A DNA stretch of 64,000 nucleotides from Isochrysis galbana (lineage: Eukaryota; Haptophyta; Isochrysidales; Isochrysidaceae): assembly GCA_018136815.1 (NCBI GenBank), contig CM030942.1, positions 1,635,171 through 1,699,170 on the forward strand, read 5' to 3'. Below are positions 1-10,068 of this stretch, in pieces (position 1 is the stretch's first letter; every line of letters begins with the position of its first letter). The notes beneath the pieces are model-generated. The model searched no databases, had not been told where the DNA came from, and saw only the letters and a program-made list of their open reading frames with translations. Made by a program: the position numbers and the translations under genes.

Positions 1-107
1 TCACGCCTGCTAACCTGTGAGCTGTATGGCACGTATGCAGTTGGCCGCATGAGCTACAAGAAGTGCGTGCTGGTGGTGGCTATCGTCTGCTCGCTTTACA
101 CTTGCAG

Positions 108-581
108 GGTTCCGTCGAACTCGACGAGGCACTAGCTTCAGCCACTAGAGCTGGAGCACCACCTCTCGGCATAATGGTGGGAGCCGAGTATGAGGGCGTG
201 AGTGATGAAGCGGCGACCTTATCGGACGCTCGAGTAAAGATAGCCATGGCGCCGGCAATGCAGGTGCGCAATCCGAATGCTGACAACATGAACAGCGCTC
301 ACATGTCCGCCCAACGCGACAAGGATTTGACGAGCGCAATGCAAGATTGAACCGGCGCGAGTCATGCCCGCAGAGTATGGACATGACGTGCGATGCTTTC
401 CACGCTCTTGTTCGGGCTAGCTACGATCACGCCAATTACCCGAGTCATTTCACTTGTGCTCCGTCTCGTTGCCGATTGGATGCAGGTACAATCATTGCAC
501 GCTGTCGACTCGTTGAATGTGAACGTGGCAGCGGCCATTGTCCTCGAGCGCATTTTCTCACTCAACAGACTGGCCGCCTGA
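108..581 (+). CDS. SpoU/TrmH-family RNA 2'-O-methyltransferase, 3' end of gene (two exons)
   Basis: This is the C-terminal half of a SPOUT-fold 2'-O-ribose methyltransferase acting on tRNA or rRNA. Exon 108-263 starts after the acceptor TTTACACTTGCAG and encodes the family's motif 2 region (PPLGIMVGAEYEGVSDEA, then SDARVKIAM). It ends at ATGCAG|GTGCGC. The next exon, 486-581, starts after GGATGCAG and encodes motif 3 (VDSLNVNVAAAIVLER) with a TGA at 579-581. Both junctions are phase 0, and joining them restores the IPM...SLNVSVAAA pattern typical of the family, with several substitutions (GAEYEG where GNEGxG is usual). The 5' part lies left of the window, so the substrate cannot be assigned. 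The intron is 222 bp. The family is fairly sure; the 5' boundary at 108 is inferred from the acceptor. Confidence 0.62.
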
Positions 582-732
582 GATATGGCCGTGCCCGCCT
601 CACCTCACCCCTGCACACGACTATCGCGCTTGAGCTTATAATGTATAATGCGGCGCGCGATAGATAAAAACCTTAATACCTCAAGAAAAGTCCCAATGAA
701 ACCTCCCCGGCAATCCCAAATAAAAGCCATCC

Positions 733-890
733 AATACAACTAATCTTATGATTGGTCGCCATGGAGGGGGGCCTCGCGCCCCCCCCACTCTCTCGACTCC
801 CCTCATGGGGGGCGAGAACCATCCACCCCCCTGCGCTGCCTCTTGGCATGTAGGGGGGACTCACCCAGACTGCCCACACTCTCCCTGAGA
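733..890 (-). repeat. Dispersed repeat copy (inverted partner at 25388-25543)
   Basis: About 155 bp here are the reverse complement, with few differences, of 25388-25543. Shared blocks include the AATCTTATGATTGGTCGCC end, the long C/G run, and TGCGCTGCCTCTTGGCATG. No coding potential is evident. Confidence 0.8.
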
Positions 891-899
891 ATCGGGCAC

Positions 900-1540
900 A
901 GATCGCACGCCCTGGCCCGCGTTGGCCTGCTTCTCGCTCTGACCAACCCCTCCTCCCCCCGGGCCCCCCTGATCAGGAGCCCCCAGCCAGCTTTTGTCGA
1001 CCGGCAGGGGCTCGAGAGCCAGCGAGGGAGAGGCAGGAGGGGCCAGGACCATGCCCCAGCCTCACCTGCCCCCTGAGCTGTGCTCCCAGGCCCCTGCAGG
1101 CCTCCTGGGGACCTGAAGAGGGGCCGCAGGCGCGCGCCATGGGCCAGAGCCGCAGGGAAGAAAGGAGGAAGAGGGAAGAGGGAGGGGAGGGGGGAGTGGC
1201 AGCTCTCCCCTCCGGCGTTTACGTGTCTTCTCGCCCCGTTTGGGTAAGAGAAGACGGGGGACGGGGGCGCCAGAGCCAGGAGGGAAGGGCCGCGGCTCGC
1301 CGCGGCCACTCGCCTCGGCGAGAGAGATTAGCGCTTCTGGGCTCTCATTCACGAGTGCCCCCCCCCCCCCCCCTGCGTTGTTTTTACCCGAAAGGGTTTC
1401 CCCCCAGCGTGGACTCGAGGAGAGGACGTGCTGGGGTGCGCGGGGTCGGTGCGTGCACTGGGGGGAGGACAAATATCGAGGGGAGGGGGCAGAGCCCCCT
1501 CCCCCCGGTAGCACTCGGACACCTGGCTCGTCAGGCATGG
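900..1540 (+). repeat. GC-rich dispersed repeat (inverted relatives at 46.9-47.3 and 47.6-48.2 kb)
   Basis: Most of this interval reappears in inverted orientation at 47640-48190. Shared blocks include CTGATCAGG, GGGGACCTGAAGAGGGG, GCGCGCGCCATGGG, the AAGAGAAGACGGGGG block and TTTTACCCGAAAGGGTTT. A direct, more diverged relative lies at 46880-47330. Long open frames occur on both strands but simply reflect G/C runs without stops. It is probably a non-autonomous element; its ends are not defined. Confidence 0.7.
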
Positions 1541-1636
1541 CGGGATTCCGGGACGGAAAAGTTGTGTCCAATTAGCTAGTGGGGTTGGCTAGGATATAAC
1601 ATTAATTATTTTAAAAAAATAAAAGCCATCCAATAG

Positions 1637-1846
1637 GCCTGCCCCAAACCCACACTCCACACTCCGAACCAGGCTGCTTGGTAGTGCACCGGCACCGGAG
1701 TCGGACCCCGGAAACCGAAGAAAAAGGAATGATGGGGGGAAAGGGAGGAGGTGGAGGGAGGGGATTTAAGGGCGGTGTCGTACCTAGTTCTAGTAGGCGA
1801 GTAGCCCGGAATCTTCAGATGTTATTTTTAAAATTTATTTTTAGAT
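1637..1846 (+). mobile_element. 5'-truncated LINE 3' end, T-tailed
   Basis: This is only the 3' UTR end of the LINE family seen at 10069-12165. It contains ACTCCGAACCAGG, GGAAACCGAAGAAAAAGGAATGA and the purine-rich block, and ends at AGTAGGCGAGTAGCCC then GGAATCTTCAGATG. A T-rich tail (TTATTTTTAAAATTTATTTTTA) follows, i.e. the sense strand ends in T, not A. No coding sequence remains. Confidence 0.75.
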
Positions 1847-2059
1847 AAAAACCTGCTTATTACTACATATTGTTACCGCACACGCAGCCATAGACCCACT
1901 ACTTTCACGCAGCAAAATGTTCGCTACACCCCCACTCCCCTGGCCCCTAGCCCTCCCCCCAACAAGCCTCAGCCGGAGATAAGCAAACCACATACCACAT
2001 TTTTTGATGCTCGGAACGGGCGCAAAGTGCAAAGTGCAAAGTGCACGATGACATCGACA

Positions 2060-2170
2060 ATGTTACTTGGTTGACCCGTGGGGGGGCACGAGCCCCCCCT
2101 CTCTCCACTCCTCCCCTGCCATTGGGGAGGAACCACCCATCACCCATCCTCCTGGCATGCCTGACAGACT
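2060..2170 (+). repeat. Dispersed repeat related to 48245-48365
   Basis: GGGGGGCACGAGCCCCCC, CTCTCCACTCCTCCCCTGCCAT and GGAGGAACCACC are found again, as reverse complement, at 48245-48365 next to the TA-flanked MITE. It is non-coding. Confidence 0.65.
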
Positions 2171-2249
2171 GCATGGCGGTGGGGACTGATGGGCAATTGC
2201 AATTAGCAATTGGTAATCGGGAGAAGGTGAAAATTGAAGTTAGGACATT

Positions 2250-3380
2250 GGGCAATTAGCTGTGGAGCTATATTTAAGTTGAGCTCGCACTGTGGCGGTG
2301 GTGGTTCCGACGTGAGGACCTCTTGTGGAACCCATCAAGTGTTCATTTCACGGTCTCCTACGTGACAGGCAAGGATACTTACCACTACCACTACACTACT
2401 GGGAAGCACCCATTCGGGTGAAATGTTACCCCCTCCCATGAGTGGATCAGGTGTAAACTTAGTTGGGCTGCTGAAATAGCCCGCGAGCAATCTCGTCTCG
2501 GTTTTGTGTGGGGAGATGACAATAACAAACCCCCAGGCGATCTCAAGCCTGCAAGCTGGCAGCACAACTACCTTACCATGCACGACGCATGATGTTGCAC
2601 ATTTCACGGTACATCTGCGCGCGCGTAGCATTTGTGCCATTGTTTGCTGCGAGCAGTGAGCGCACGGCGATGTAAACAACATTCAACACAAGCGGAGACG
2701 GGCGTCTTCTTCCATGGCATGTGCCATCGAATGTATGAAGAGATGAGGAGTCATCAGCAGCGACGTATGAATACCCTTGCATCGCACCGAGATTCATTGA
2801 TGAACGGGCATGAAATGAGTGTAGGAAAGGCGGTGAGAGAACAGGATGGCCGAATGTCGCCGAAGCAGGAATATCAGCGGGCAATTGTATGTGTCCGACA
2901 GCAAATCACGCTCACATACAGCACGGATTCCCGCGCTTGCCTTTGACCAACTTGCGGATGGTGATGTGTCACGAGTCGATTACACGGACGTTCACAAGGT
3001 AAAATGTGACATGGCCATGCTTGTGCCGGAGCATGTCACGAACACGTATTGCTGGAACTCGTGAAGTACGATCTTGCGAGCCACATACATCGGCTCTGCG
3101 GCATATAATGGAGCCGATTGAAAGACCCAAGGACAAAGTTGGAAGACTTCTGTGCAACCGACAATTATGCAAGCTCCCGATGTCTTACGAGAAACCGAGG
3201 TCGCTCGCACCAATGCCGATGAGGCAAAACAACTGCTGACAGCCAGAGGCATAGGCCGGTGCCGCCCAAAACGGGTGCTCTTTGCGCATCAATAGGAAAG
3301 GAAGCTGGAAAGGAAGCTTGTGACTTTGGTTGGAACGCGTAGGCATGCTTGTCTCCTTGTGCCAAATAAGCTTGCAAGAA
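2250..3380. other. Stretch without a recognised gene
   Basis: Moderate-GC, non-simple sequence. Short open frames exist on both strands but none shows a known motif, and no convincing chain of splice junctions was found. It lies downstream of the CRAL-TRIO gene and may include its 3' UTR. Confidence 0.4.
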
Positions 3381-3381
3381 G

Positions 3382-4791
3382 CTATTCAAAAATGGAGGTA
3401 GCTATGCTGTGAAGATGCTCCCAATGGCTTGAGTGATCGTCATTGTCTACATCATCAGTACAGCTATTGATGCTGAAGGCGCCAGAGGTCCGCGTTTCGT
3501 GCACGCGAGCATAGAGAAAATCTGATATTAATGCTGACGAGGACGTCACAGAGCCTTTCAAGACTGGTATTTGGGGTGAGAGGCCAACGCTCGGAATGAA
3601 AGACTGCGATGGGCCGTACAACTCAAAATTCGGAAGAGGCATGTGGCGACCAGAGTTGCCGTGATGAATCGACGGTGACAGGGCGGAAGGCGAACTTGAC
3701 GAACGCCCACGCATCACTTGGTGTGATGGCGGATGTGCAGCCATACCGAGAGGCGCCTTCGGCGTGGGCTGAGGGTCCAGAGGCGGCGAGTGCCGTGGTC
3801 TCGCGGATTGTTGAGCTGCGACGAATGGGGAAATGCGAGAGGCATCGGGAATCTTGATGCGGCCCCCGGCAGGAATGTGCATATCGTTGGTGCCACCGAG
3901 CCTCCGAGGGATCGTCTCGGGAGGGAAGACCTTCAAAAGATCCTCGAGCTGCTCATTGGCGCCGGACAGGACACGAACTCGGGGTCCGATGTATGATGGA
4001 ATGAACTTCCGTAGAATGGCCCACATTTCCCAAAAGAATGGAGGCGCGTTGACAAAATATACTTGCCGGACGTAAAGCGGGTAGTGCTTGGCAAAGATGC
4101 GCTGGAGCCCCTTGAGAAAAGCGCATGTACCAGGATAGTCGACGTCTTGGAGACGGAGGGTGGAAGGTGACTGAGCACCCGGTCGGTTTTTGTAGATGCC
4201 CAGATCAAAAATCATGCGACCCTGCCCTGTCTGCCGAGGCGCATCGAGAGCCTGGGCAAGCTCGAGCAGATAGGTGTTATGCCAGACTGCTGCAGACATC
4301 AGGGAGCCGCCATCTGTAGCATCAATGCGAGAAAAAGCACGAAAATCGACGTTGCATAGCGCATTGTAGGTGACAGGAAGGCCATCGTGCGAGAGGCCCA
4401 GCACCACTGCCGGCCAATAGCTCTTGATAAAGGTGGCTTCGGGCGACATATCTTGCGCCCACGTGAAGAAGATGTTGTTGACGCCGGTCTCATGTCGCCA
4501 CTGACTCGTCTCGATGAGGCTCTCAGCAGCGCGCGGCACCTTGGAGCGCTGCATGCGCAGGAAGCGGTTGAGCTCGTTGTCGCAGCGGCTGAAGAGCCAC
4601 TCACTTCCCTTTGATCCGGGAGGCGTAAGTTGCGCAAGGAGGACGCGGAGCTGCCGGAGGTGACGGTCAATTTGCTGGGCCTGCATCGGCTCGGCCGCAT
4701 CAGGCACCTTGGAGACGGGCGGCTGTCTATGGATGGAAAGCGAGGCGGCGTCTCTTGAATGGGCCCTCGACGCGACGAGAGCGACGGGCAT
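3382..4791 (-). CDS. CRAL-TRIO (Sec14-like) lipid-binding protein
   Basis: A single open frame of 469 codons. Residues about 95-300 form a CRAL-TRIO lipid-binding domain, recognisable from SPEATFIKSYWPAVVLGLS, then GLPVTYNALCNVDF, MIFDLGIYKN, FLKGLQRIFAKHYPLYVR, VYFVNAPPFFWEMWAILRKF and the terminal LEDLLKVFPPETIPRRLGGT. Family members bind phosphoinositides or other hydrophobic ligands and move or present them at membranes. About 170 residues follow the domain, rich in Pro and Ser, with no GOLD domain. The 5' side is a G/C-rich low-complexity tract; ATG at 4791 is the first in frame, and an internal ATG (MQAQQIDRHLRQ, about 35 codons in) is an alternative start. The domain is sure; the start and the single-exon structure are less so. 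Confidence 0.85.
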   Translation of the reverse strand: MPVALVASRAHSRDAASLSIHRQPPVSKVPDAAEPMQAQQIDRHLRQLRVLLAQLTPPGSKGSEWLFSRCDNELNRFLRMQRSKVPRAAESLIETSQWRHETGVNNIFFTWAQDMSPEATFIKSYWPAVVLGLSHDGLPVTYNALCNVDFRAFSRIDATDGGSLMSAAVWHNTYLLELAQALDAPRQTGQGRMIFDLGIYKNRPGAQSPSTLRLQDVDYPGTCAFLKGLQRIFAKHYPLYVRQVYFVNAPPFFWEMWAILRKFIPSYIGPRVRVLSGANEQLEDLLKVFPPETIPRRLGGTNDMHIPAGGRIKIPDASRISPFVAAQQSARPRHSPPLDPQPTPKAPLGMAAHPPSHQVMRGRSSSSPSALSPSIHHGNSGRHMPLPNFELYGPSQSFIPSVGLSPQIPVLKGSVTSSSALISDFLYARVHETRTSGAFSINSCTDDVDNDDHSSHWEHLHSIATSIFE

Positions 4792-4844
4792 GCCAGCCGC
4801 CCCTGGTGCTCCACAGTCGTGGGAGTCGCTCTGGGAAGGGGGGG

Positions 4845-5115
4845 GAGCTGAGGCGAGGGGGGGGGAGGGGGAAGGGGGAGAGGGGGAAGGGGGAGAGGGG
4901 GAGGGAGGGGGAGAGCGAGAAGAAGAGGAAAGGGGGGGGGGGGGGCGGGGGGGAGGAACGCGCAGGGGAGGCGAGGGCGGGGGGGAGATTGGGGCGGACG
5001 CGGGGCGGGAGGGGGAGGGGAGGATTCGAGAGTCCTCTCTCTCTCTCTTCCCTCTCTTTTCTCTTCCCTCTCTGTCTCTTCATCTCCCCCCCAGGCCCCC
5101 GCCCCCCCCCCCCCT
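4845..5115. repeat. G-rich low-complexity tract with flanking C/T runs
   Basis: Runs of GGGGGAGAGGGGGAAGG type on the + strand give way to CTCTCTC and C-runs. It lies immediately upstream of the CRAL-TRIO start on the minus strand, like the C/T tracts upstream of other genes here (16.7, 39.6 and 58.8 kb). The long open frames across it are composition artefacts. Confidence 0.8.
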
Positions 5116-5655
5116 CTCTCTCTCTGAGGGCATCGAATACGCCGCACAGAGAGCGAACTCGAGCTACAATCCTGGTAGCCCAACGTTCTCTGAAACATCT
5201 ATCCCAACCTCTCTCCTCCGGTGGAGAACTGCGCGAGATGCGCCGCGCCTGCTGTGCCCCCGAGCAGCCGTCGGCGCCACATCTACGACATCTCGCGAGA
5301 AGCAGAAGAGTCAAAGGTGGGGGGAGGGGAGGGGGCGAGGAGGGCCTCTCGCGATGCCGAATCCATCCCCCAAGAGATCCGCGCTCGGTGGACGGAGAGC
5401 TGCAGAGAGCTCCCCGTCTATGATCGGCTCGATCTCGGTGTCTTCAGATAGGGTGTAAAAGCTTCTGGTAGCTCGCGGACGTCGAGATTGCGGCTCTCCA
5501 GATCTCGGAGGTCGAGCCAGGCGGCGGGGAGCTCCTCCTCGCTGGGACCCGAGCCCGCTTCTCTCCCGATCTGAAGTGATCTCGCGCAAGCTCAACGGGG
5601 CGGCCCTGGCCTGCGAGGTTCGTCAGTGGGATCCAGACGAGACGCTAAGAACTTC

Positions 5656-6146
5656 TTAACTGTTTACTGCCGGAGCATGCAAATGGATGCTTCAAACGAC
5701 ATATTTCGTCCCTGCTCGCCAACGCCTTGAGGGGTGCCCATGAGGTGCTGGGGGAGCCTCAGGGACATCCTTCCCCACATTTCCCACCCATTTTCAACAC
5801 AATAGGTCGAGATTGTAGTATGGAATTATGGAGAAAATAGGCCCGGGGGCGAAGCAGCCATTTGGATGCTTCAGTTTACCAAATAATCCACGTGTGCACG
5901 TTAGAAAGAGGTGTGAGAGGTTGAGGGGAGGGCGGCGCGGCACAACGGAGTGGGACTGGGAGGGAGAGGGGGGGGGGAGGGGGGGGGAGGGGAGGGGGGG
6001 GGGGATCGGGAAAAATTTGATCATCTCTTTCTTTGCGGAAAGCGTCGCTTATATCGTTGAACATGTCTTCCTCTCTTCTCTCACCTCAAAAAACCAAACA
6101 TCGAAGCATCCATTTGCATGCTGCGCTCCCGGCAGTAAAGAGTTAA
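5656..6146. mobile_element. TTAA-flanked MITE with ~45-bp inverted termini
   Basis: The left end (TTAA at 5656-5659) and right end (TTAA at 6143-6146) are inverted copies. Left reads CTGTTTACTGCCGG then AGCATGCAAATGGATGCTTC; the right arm, inverted, reads CTCTTTACTGCCGG, 6 extra bases, then the same 20-base block. TTAA on both sides is the target-site signature of piggyBac-type transposases. The ~490-bp element has no coding frame and contains a G-run (about 5970-6004) and an internal partial copy of the terminal motif near 5855. Confidence 0.75.
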
Positions 6147-6602
6147 TTGAGCCCGCGGGGTGGGGTGGGGGGGGGGGGGGGGGGAAGTTGGAATCCCAGC
6201 TTGGCTGGCTTCACGAGCGGCCCCTCTCATCAAGTGGACGCTCGATACAATCCCTTCCATTATAAGCGGCCTGCGGGTGAGAGGGACCACCCGCGGTATT
6301 ACGCGAAAACCGTCGGGTGGAAGAGTGCCGAGAATTGGGCATGGGAAGAGACCCAAATACGCTAATTACGTATCAAAATAATGCGCAAAAAATATGCGAG
6401 TGGGCCACCCAAAATTAAAGGTGTGAGGCGCACGGAGGGGGGGGGGGGCGCTAGCGCTAGGGCGCTAGGGTTGTGGGTTGGTGTGGCTAGTGGTTGGTGG
6501 GAAACTGGAAACTGGGGCGGGGGAGCGATATTGAAATTGGAAATTGGAGCGGGGTGATGTGTGTGGTGTGGGAGGGGGAGGGCTCAGGACTCAGGACCAT
6601 AT

Positions 6603-6890
6603 CAGAGCAAGGCTGATCTCACTCTTGGAGATTGCCTGCGAGGGCGCGCCGGCGTCTAGTGCGGAACGCGGTTCTTGTTCTTGCGGGGAGCGGGGAGCTC
6701 GGGAGCTCATGACTCATGAGCTCATGGAGCTTTCCTCGGGAGTGACTACGGACTACGGGCATGGTGATCGACGCACGACGCACGACGCACGACGCACGGA
6801 GGGCGCGGAAGTGCGGAAGGAGGCTTGTGATGGGGGGGTGGGGGTGGCAGGTCGCAGGCGACTGGGAGTGGCTCAGGTGCGTGCTTGACT
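6603..6890 (+). mobile_element. Solo end of the hAT-like element found at 19.75-21.15 kb
   Basis: Starting at CAGAGCAAGGCTGATCTC, this segment matches the reverse complement of 20937-21150 over its whole length, including the GACGCACGACGCACGAC microsatellite and the AGGCGACTGGG block. Only one terminus is present. It abuts the 5' truncation point of the LINE that begins near 6950. Confidence 0.7.
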
Positions 6891-6957
6891 TGTATTGACT
6901 CGTGGACTCGGGGTATAGACTCGGGAACCACTCGGGGACCCTGCTAGCGGCGTCGCG

Positions 6958-9900
6958 GTGGCGATCAGAGAAACAGCTGAAAGGATAGCCGCTAGGAAGG
7001 AGACCCTAGAAGTGATGTTAAAAGGGAGATGTATATCAGTGAGAATAAACATAGACGACATCCAGTATCGTATAATATCCATATATCTCAGCGCACAACC
7101 CGGGCCCCGCGGAAGGCAAATAGCCGAACTTAGCCAAAAGCTAGCCACTCTCGACCCTACTCCAACTATAATTGGGGGCGACTTGAACTGCGTAGAAAAC
7201 AGCGCGCACGACACCCGAAGAGTGGGCGACACGCCCTACGCCAATACACACGGCGAAAAATGGAAAGCACTAGCTAGAAGGCATAGGCTCCAAGACGCCC
7301 ATCACACGATGCGTTTGGGACCAAACGCAGGCTACACGAGAATGGCCGCCACCATCCACACGAGAATCGATCGCATATACCATAGCAAAGACACAGATGC
7401 CTTTCAATGGCAGCAGCACGGACCGTGCCCGGACTTGTTCTCCGGCAAAGCCGCGTCGGACCACCTCCCCGTCCTTGCCCTTTTTGAAACGCCGGGATAC
7501 AGAAAGGGAAGGAACTTTGACAAGCCGATAGACCTAGGCATAATACACGAGAAGGGAGCGCTGAAAACGATAGAACTATTGCTCCAAACAGCCAGCCGAA
7601 AGCTCGGCGAGGGGGAAGACATAGAGACCGTATGGGCCGATACAAAAGAGAACATAGCTACTTTCCTAAGGGAGGAGACGGCGGCGAGACTAAAACCTAC
7701 CATACAATCTGAGCTAGAGCTCAAAGCCGTGAGACTTAATATTCGTCTTGCGAAACGAGGACCGGATGAGAGACTCGCGGCAGAGCTCGCGAAAACGCAA
7801 TCGGAGCTAACGGAGGAGAGGGGAAGAATTCCGCTCAAAAACCTCCCGCTCTATCGACAGCTCCGCCGGGAAGACTTACACTCAAAAGAGTTTTTTGCGC
7901 AGCTAAAACCGCGCAAATGGAAAGCAAGCGTTAAGGAGCTATACCGCACGGAAACATGGGACATCCCCGTGCACTCTCAGAACGACACAGTTACTTCGGA
8001 CAAAGATATAAGGAGGGAATTTCGCAAATATTATGTTTGGTTGTATTCTCCCAAAAGCGCTCAGCGCATACCCCAACTGGAGACGGCGCTGGCCGACCGC
8101 CCGCTAAGCGACCTGGATCGCCGCCGGCTGGAGGGCGCCATCGACGTTGAAGAAACCAGACAGGCCATAAAGAGCATCGGCTCGGGAAAGAGCGCGGGCC
8201 CGGATGGGTTGCCGGCGGAAGTGTACAAGGCGCACGAGAAGTTAGCAGCGCCGCTGCTAACGCAGCTATACAACCAAGCGCTAGTCACGGGAACCCTGGC
8301 GTTCACTCTAAGAGAAGGCGACATAATACTGCTATACAAAAAAGGCGACGCGCGAGATCCGCGCAACTCTAGGCCTATCACATTGCTGCAGAGCGACTAT
8401 AAAATACTAGCCAAAATACTGACGAACAGACTTAGTAAAGTGATAGGAAAACTAATATCGGAAAACCAACTGGGATTCGTGCCAAGGAGGCTCATTAGCG
8501 AAGCTACGCACCTCCTCCAACTCACAAGGGCTTATCTTGATGAGACCGGGGACCCGGGATTGCTGCTAGCCCTAGACTGGGAGAAGGCCTTCGATAGAGT
8601 AAGCTGGGAATTCTATCATTTGGCGCTCAAGCTACTCAACTTCGGGCCTAACTTTCAGACGCTAGCGAAAGCGCTTACGAGTGAGGACGCTCGGCCAATA
8701 CGCACGATCAAAACCAACGGCGGGAGGAGCTACCCCTTCACGGTAAGGAGCGGAATGCCGCAAGGCTGCCCGCTGTCCCCTCTCACATTTCTCCTGACAA
8801 CGGAGGCACTCACCCGGGCCATCAACGGGGACGAAGACATAGCTGGGGTGAACCTGAATGGCTATAGCCTAAAGATAAGCCAATTTGCCGATGACACGGC
8901 GCTGATAGCACGAGACTATAAGAGTCTTCAGAGATCCCTGGAATGGGTGGAGTTACACGAAAAAGCAACGGGAGGTAAGACCAACACAAACAAATTTCAA
9001 GGCCTGAGGATGGGGTCCCAAAGATTGCGAAAACCGCCATGGAACATGCGCAAGTATAACTGGATAAGCAACGCGGAATACCTAACCGTATTGGGCGTCC
9101 CCTTAGGCGCACCGGAGGCCCTCAAGCCTTTTTGGTCGAGTCTGGCGGACAAGATCGAAGACAGAGTCGCCAAACTATCACCGGCTACTAACTGTATGAC
9201 GATCTTCGGGCGAACGTCCGTGGCAAACTTTATAGTATATGGAATGCCCAGATACTGGCTGCAAACATTGGCCGCCCCCAAGTGGTTCCACGCACGGGTA
9301 CAAAGAGCAGTAGACGCCGTCCTCTGGACTAGCCCGTACACTAACAAACAGAATAAATGGATGAGATACCCATGCTACACCACAACACACGAGAAAAGCG
9401 CGACCAGAACATTGGGGCTGGGACTCCTAGATTGGTCGGCCCACATAAAAGCACTACAAGCTAAATGGATCCTAAACTACTTGAATGCGCGGAAGGCACT
9501 ATGGAAACATGGCCTCGATGCCTGGTTCTGTAGGACCGGTCTGGGAAGAGGCGCCGTCCTCTCTGCGATCCCTACGAAAGCGTTGACGGGCAGCATTAGA
9601 GGAAACCCGGCACTCCCAACCTTCTGGAAAGAGGCCCTCGCGAATTTTAGAGACCTCGACATAAAACCTTCTTTCCTTACGCGGGAAGGCGCGCTCTCAC
9701 AGCCAATATGGCATAACCTACACATCCCCCCCCCTGCGATACGGGCCCCGTGGGCGCGCCTATGGGAATCACTTCACACTAACGTAGTTCACAACGTCTT
9801 CAAGGACGGCGCCCTCACGACGCCGTACAGCAAGGAAGAGTGCTCGGCATATATAGAGCACCTGCCCGAAACCTTCATGCACGCACGAAGGCCGCGTGAT

Positions 9901-10068
9901 ACATAAAAAGGAATTCCTTGACTCATGGGACATAGTCGTAGGTTATGCGACAAGACTGTTAGAGCGAGCGAAAGAGCGCCCCCCTCAAGATATTAAAGGG
10001 GAGGAGCCGCACGCTTGCGGCTCCCAGCCACAGGAGCCAGGGGATGCGATACCTCGCAGAGAGAAAAA
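6958..10068 (+). pseudogene. LINE ORF2: AP-endonuclease (partial) and reverse transcriptase
   Basis: The frame is open from 6919 but has no ATG, so the protein is 5' truncated. Residues about 1-180 are the C-terminal part of an APE-type endonuclease: IIGGDLNCV, RIDRIYHS and SDHLPVLALF carry the catalytic Asp/Asn, Asp and His. The reverse transcriptase spans about residues 395-660, with GKSAGPDGLPAEVYK, LLYKKGDARDPRNSRPITLL, LALDWEKAFDRVSWEF, GMPQGCPLSPLTFLL and the catalytic box FADDTALIA. A thumb/connection region follows, ending near 9906. A +1 frameshift around 9885 shifts the reading to KEFLDSWDIVVGYA, after which the antisense LINE cuts it off. Without its N-terminus and with the frameshift it cannot be active. 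Confidence 0.88.

Noticed and set aside
4299-5458. Long Pro/Gly/Arg-rich open frames on both strands over the G/C tract
   Set aside because: They arise from G- and C-runs lacking stop codons, overlap the CRAL-TRIO gene in other frames and have no domain.
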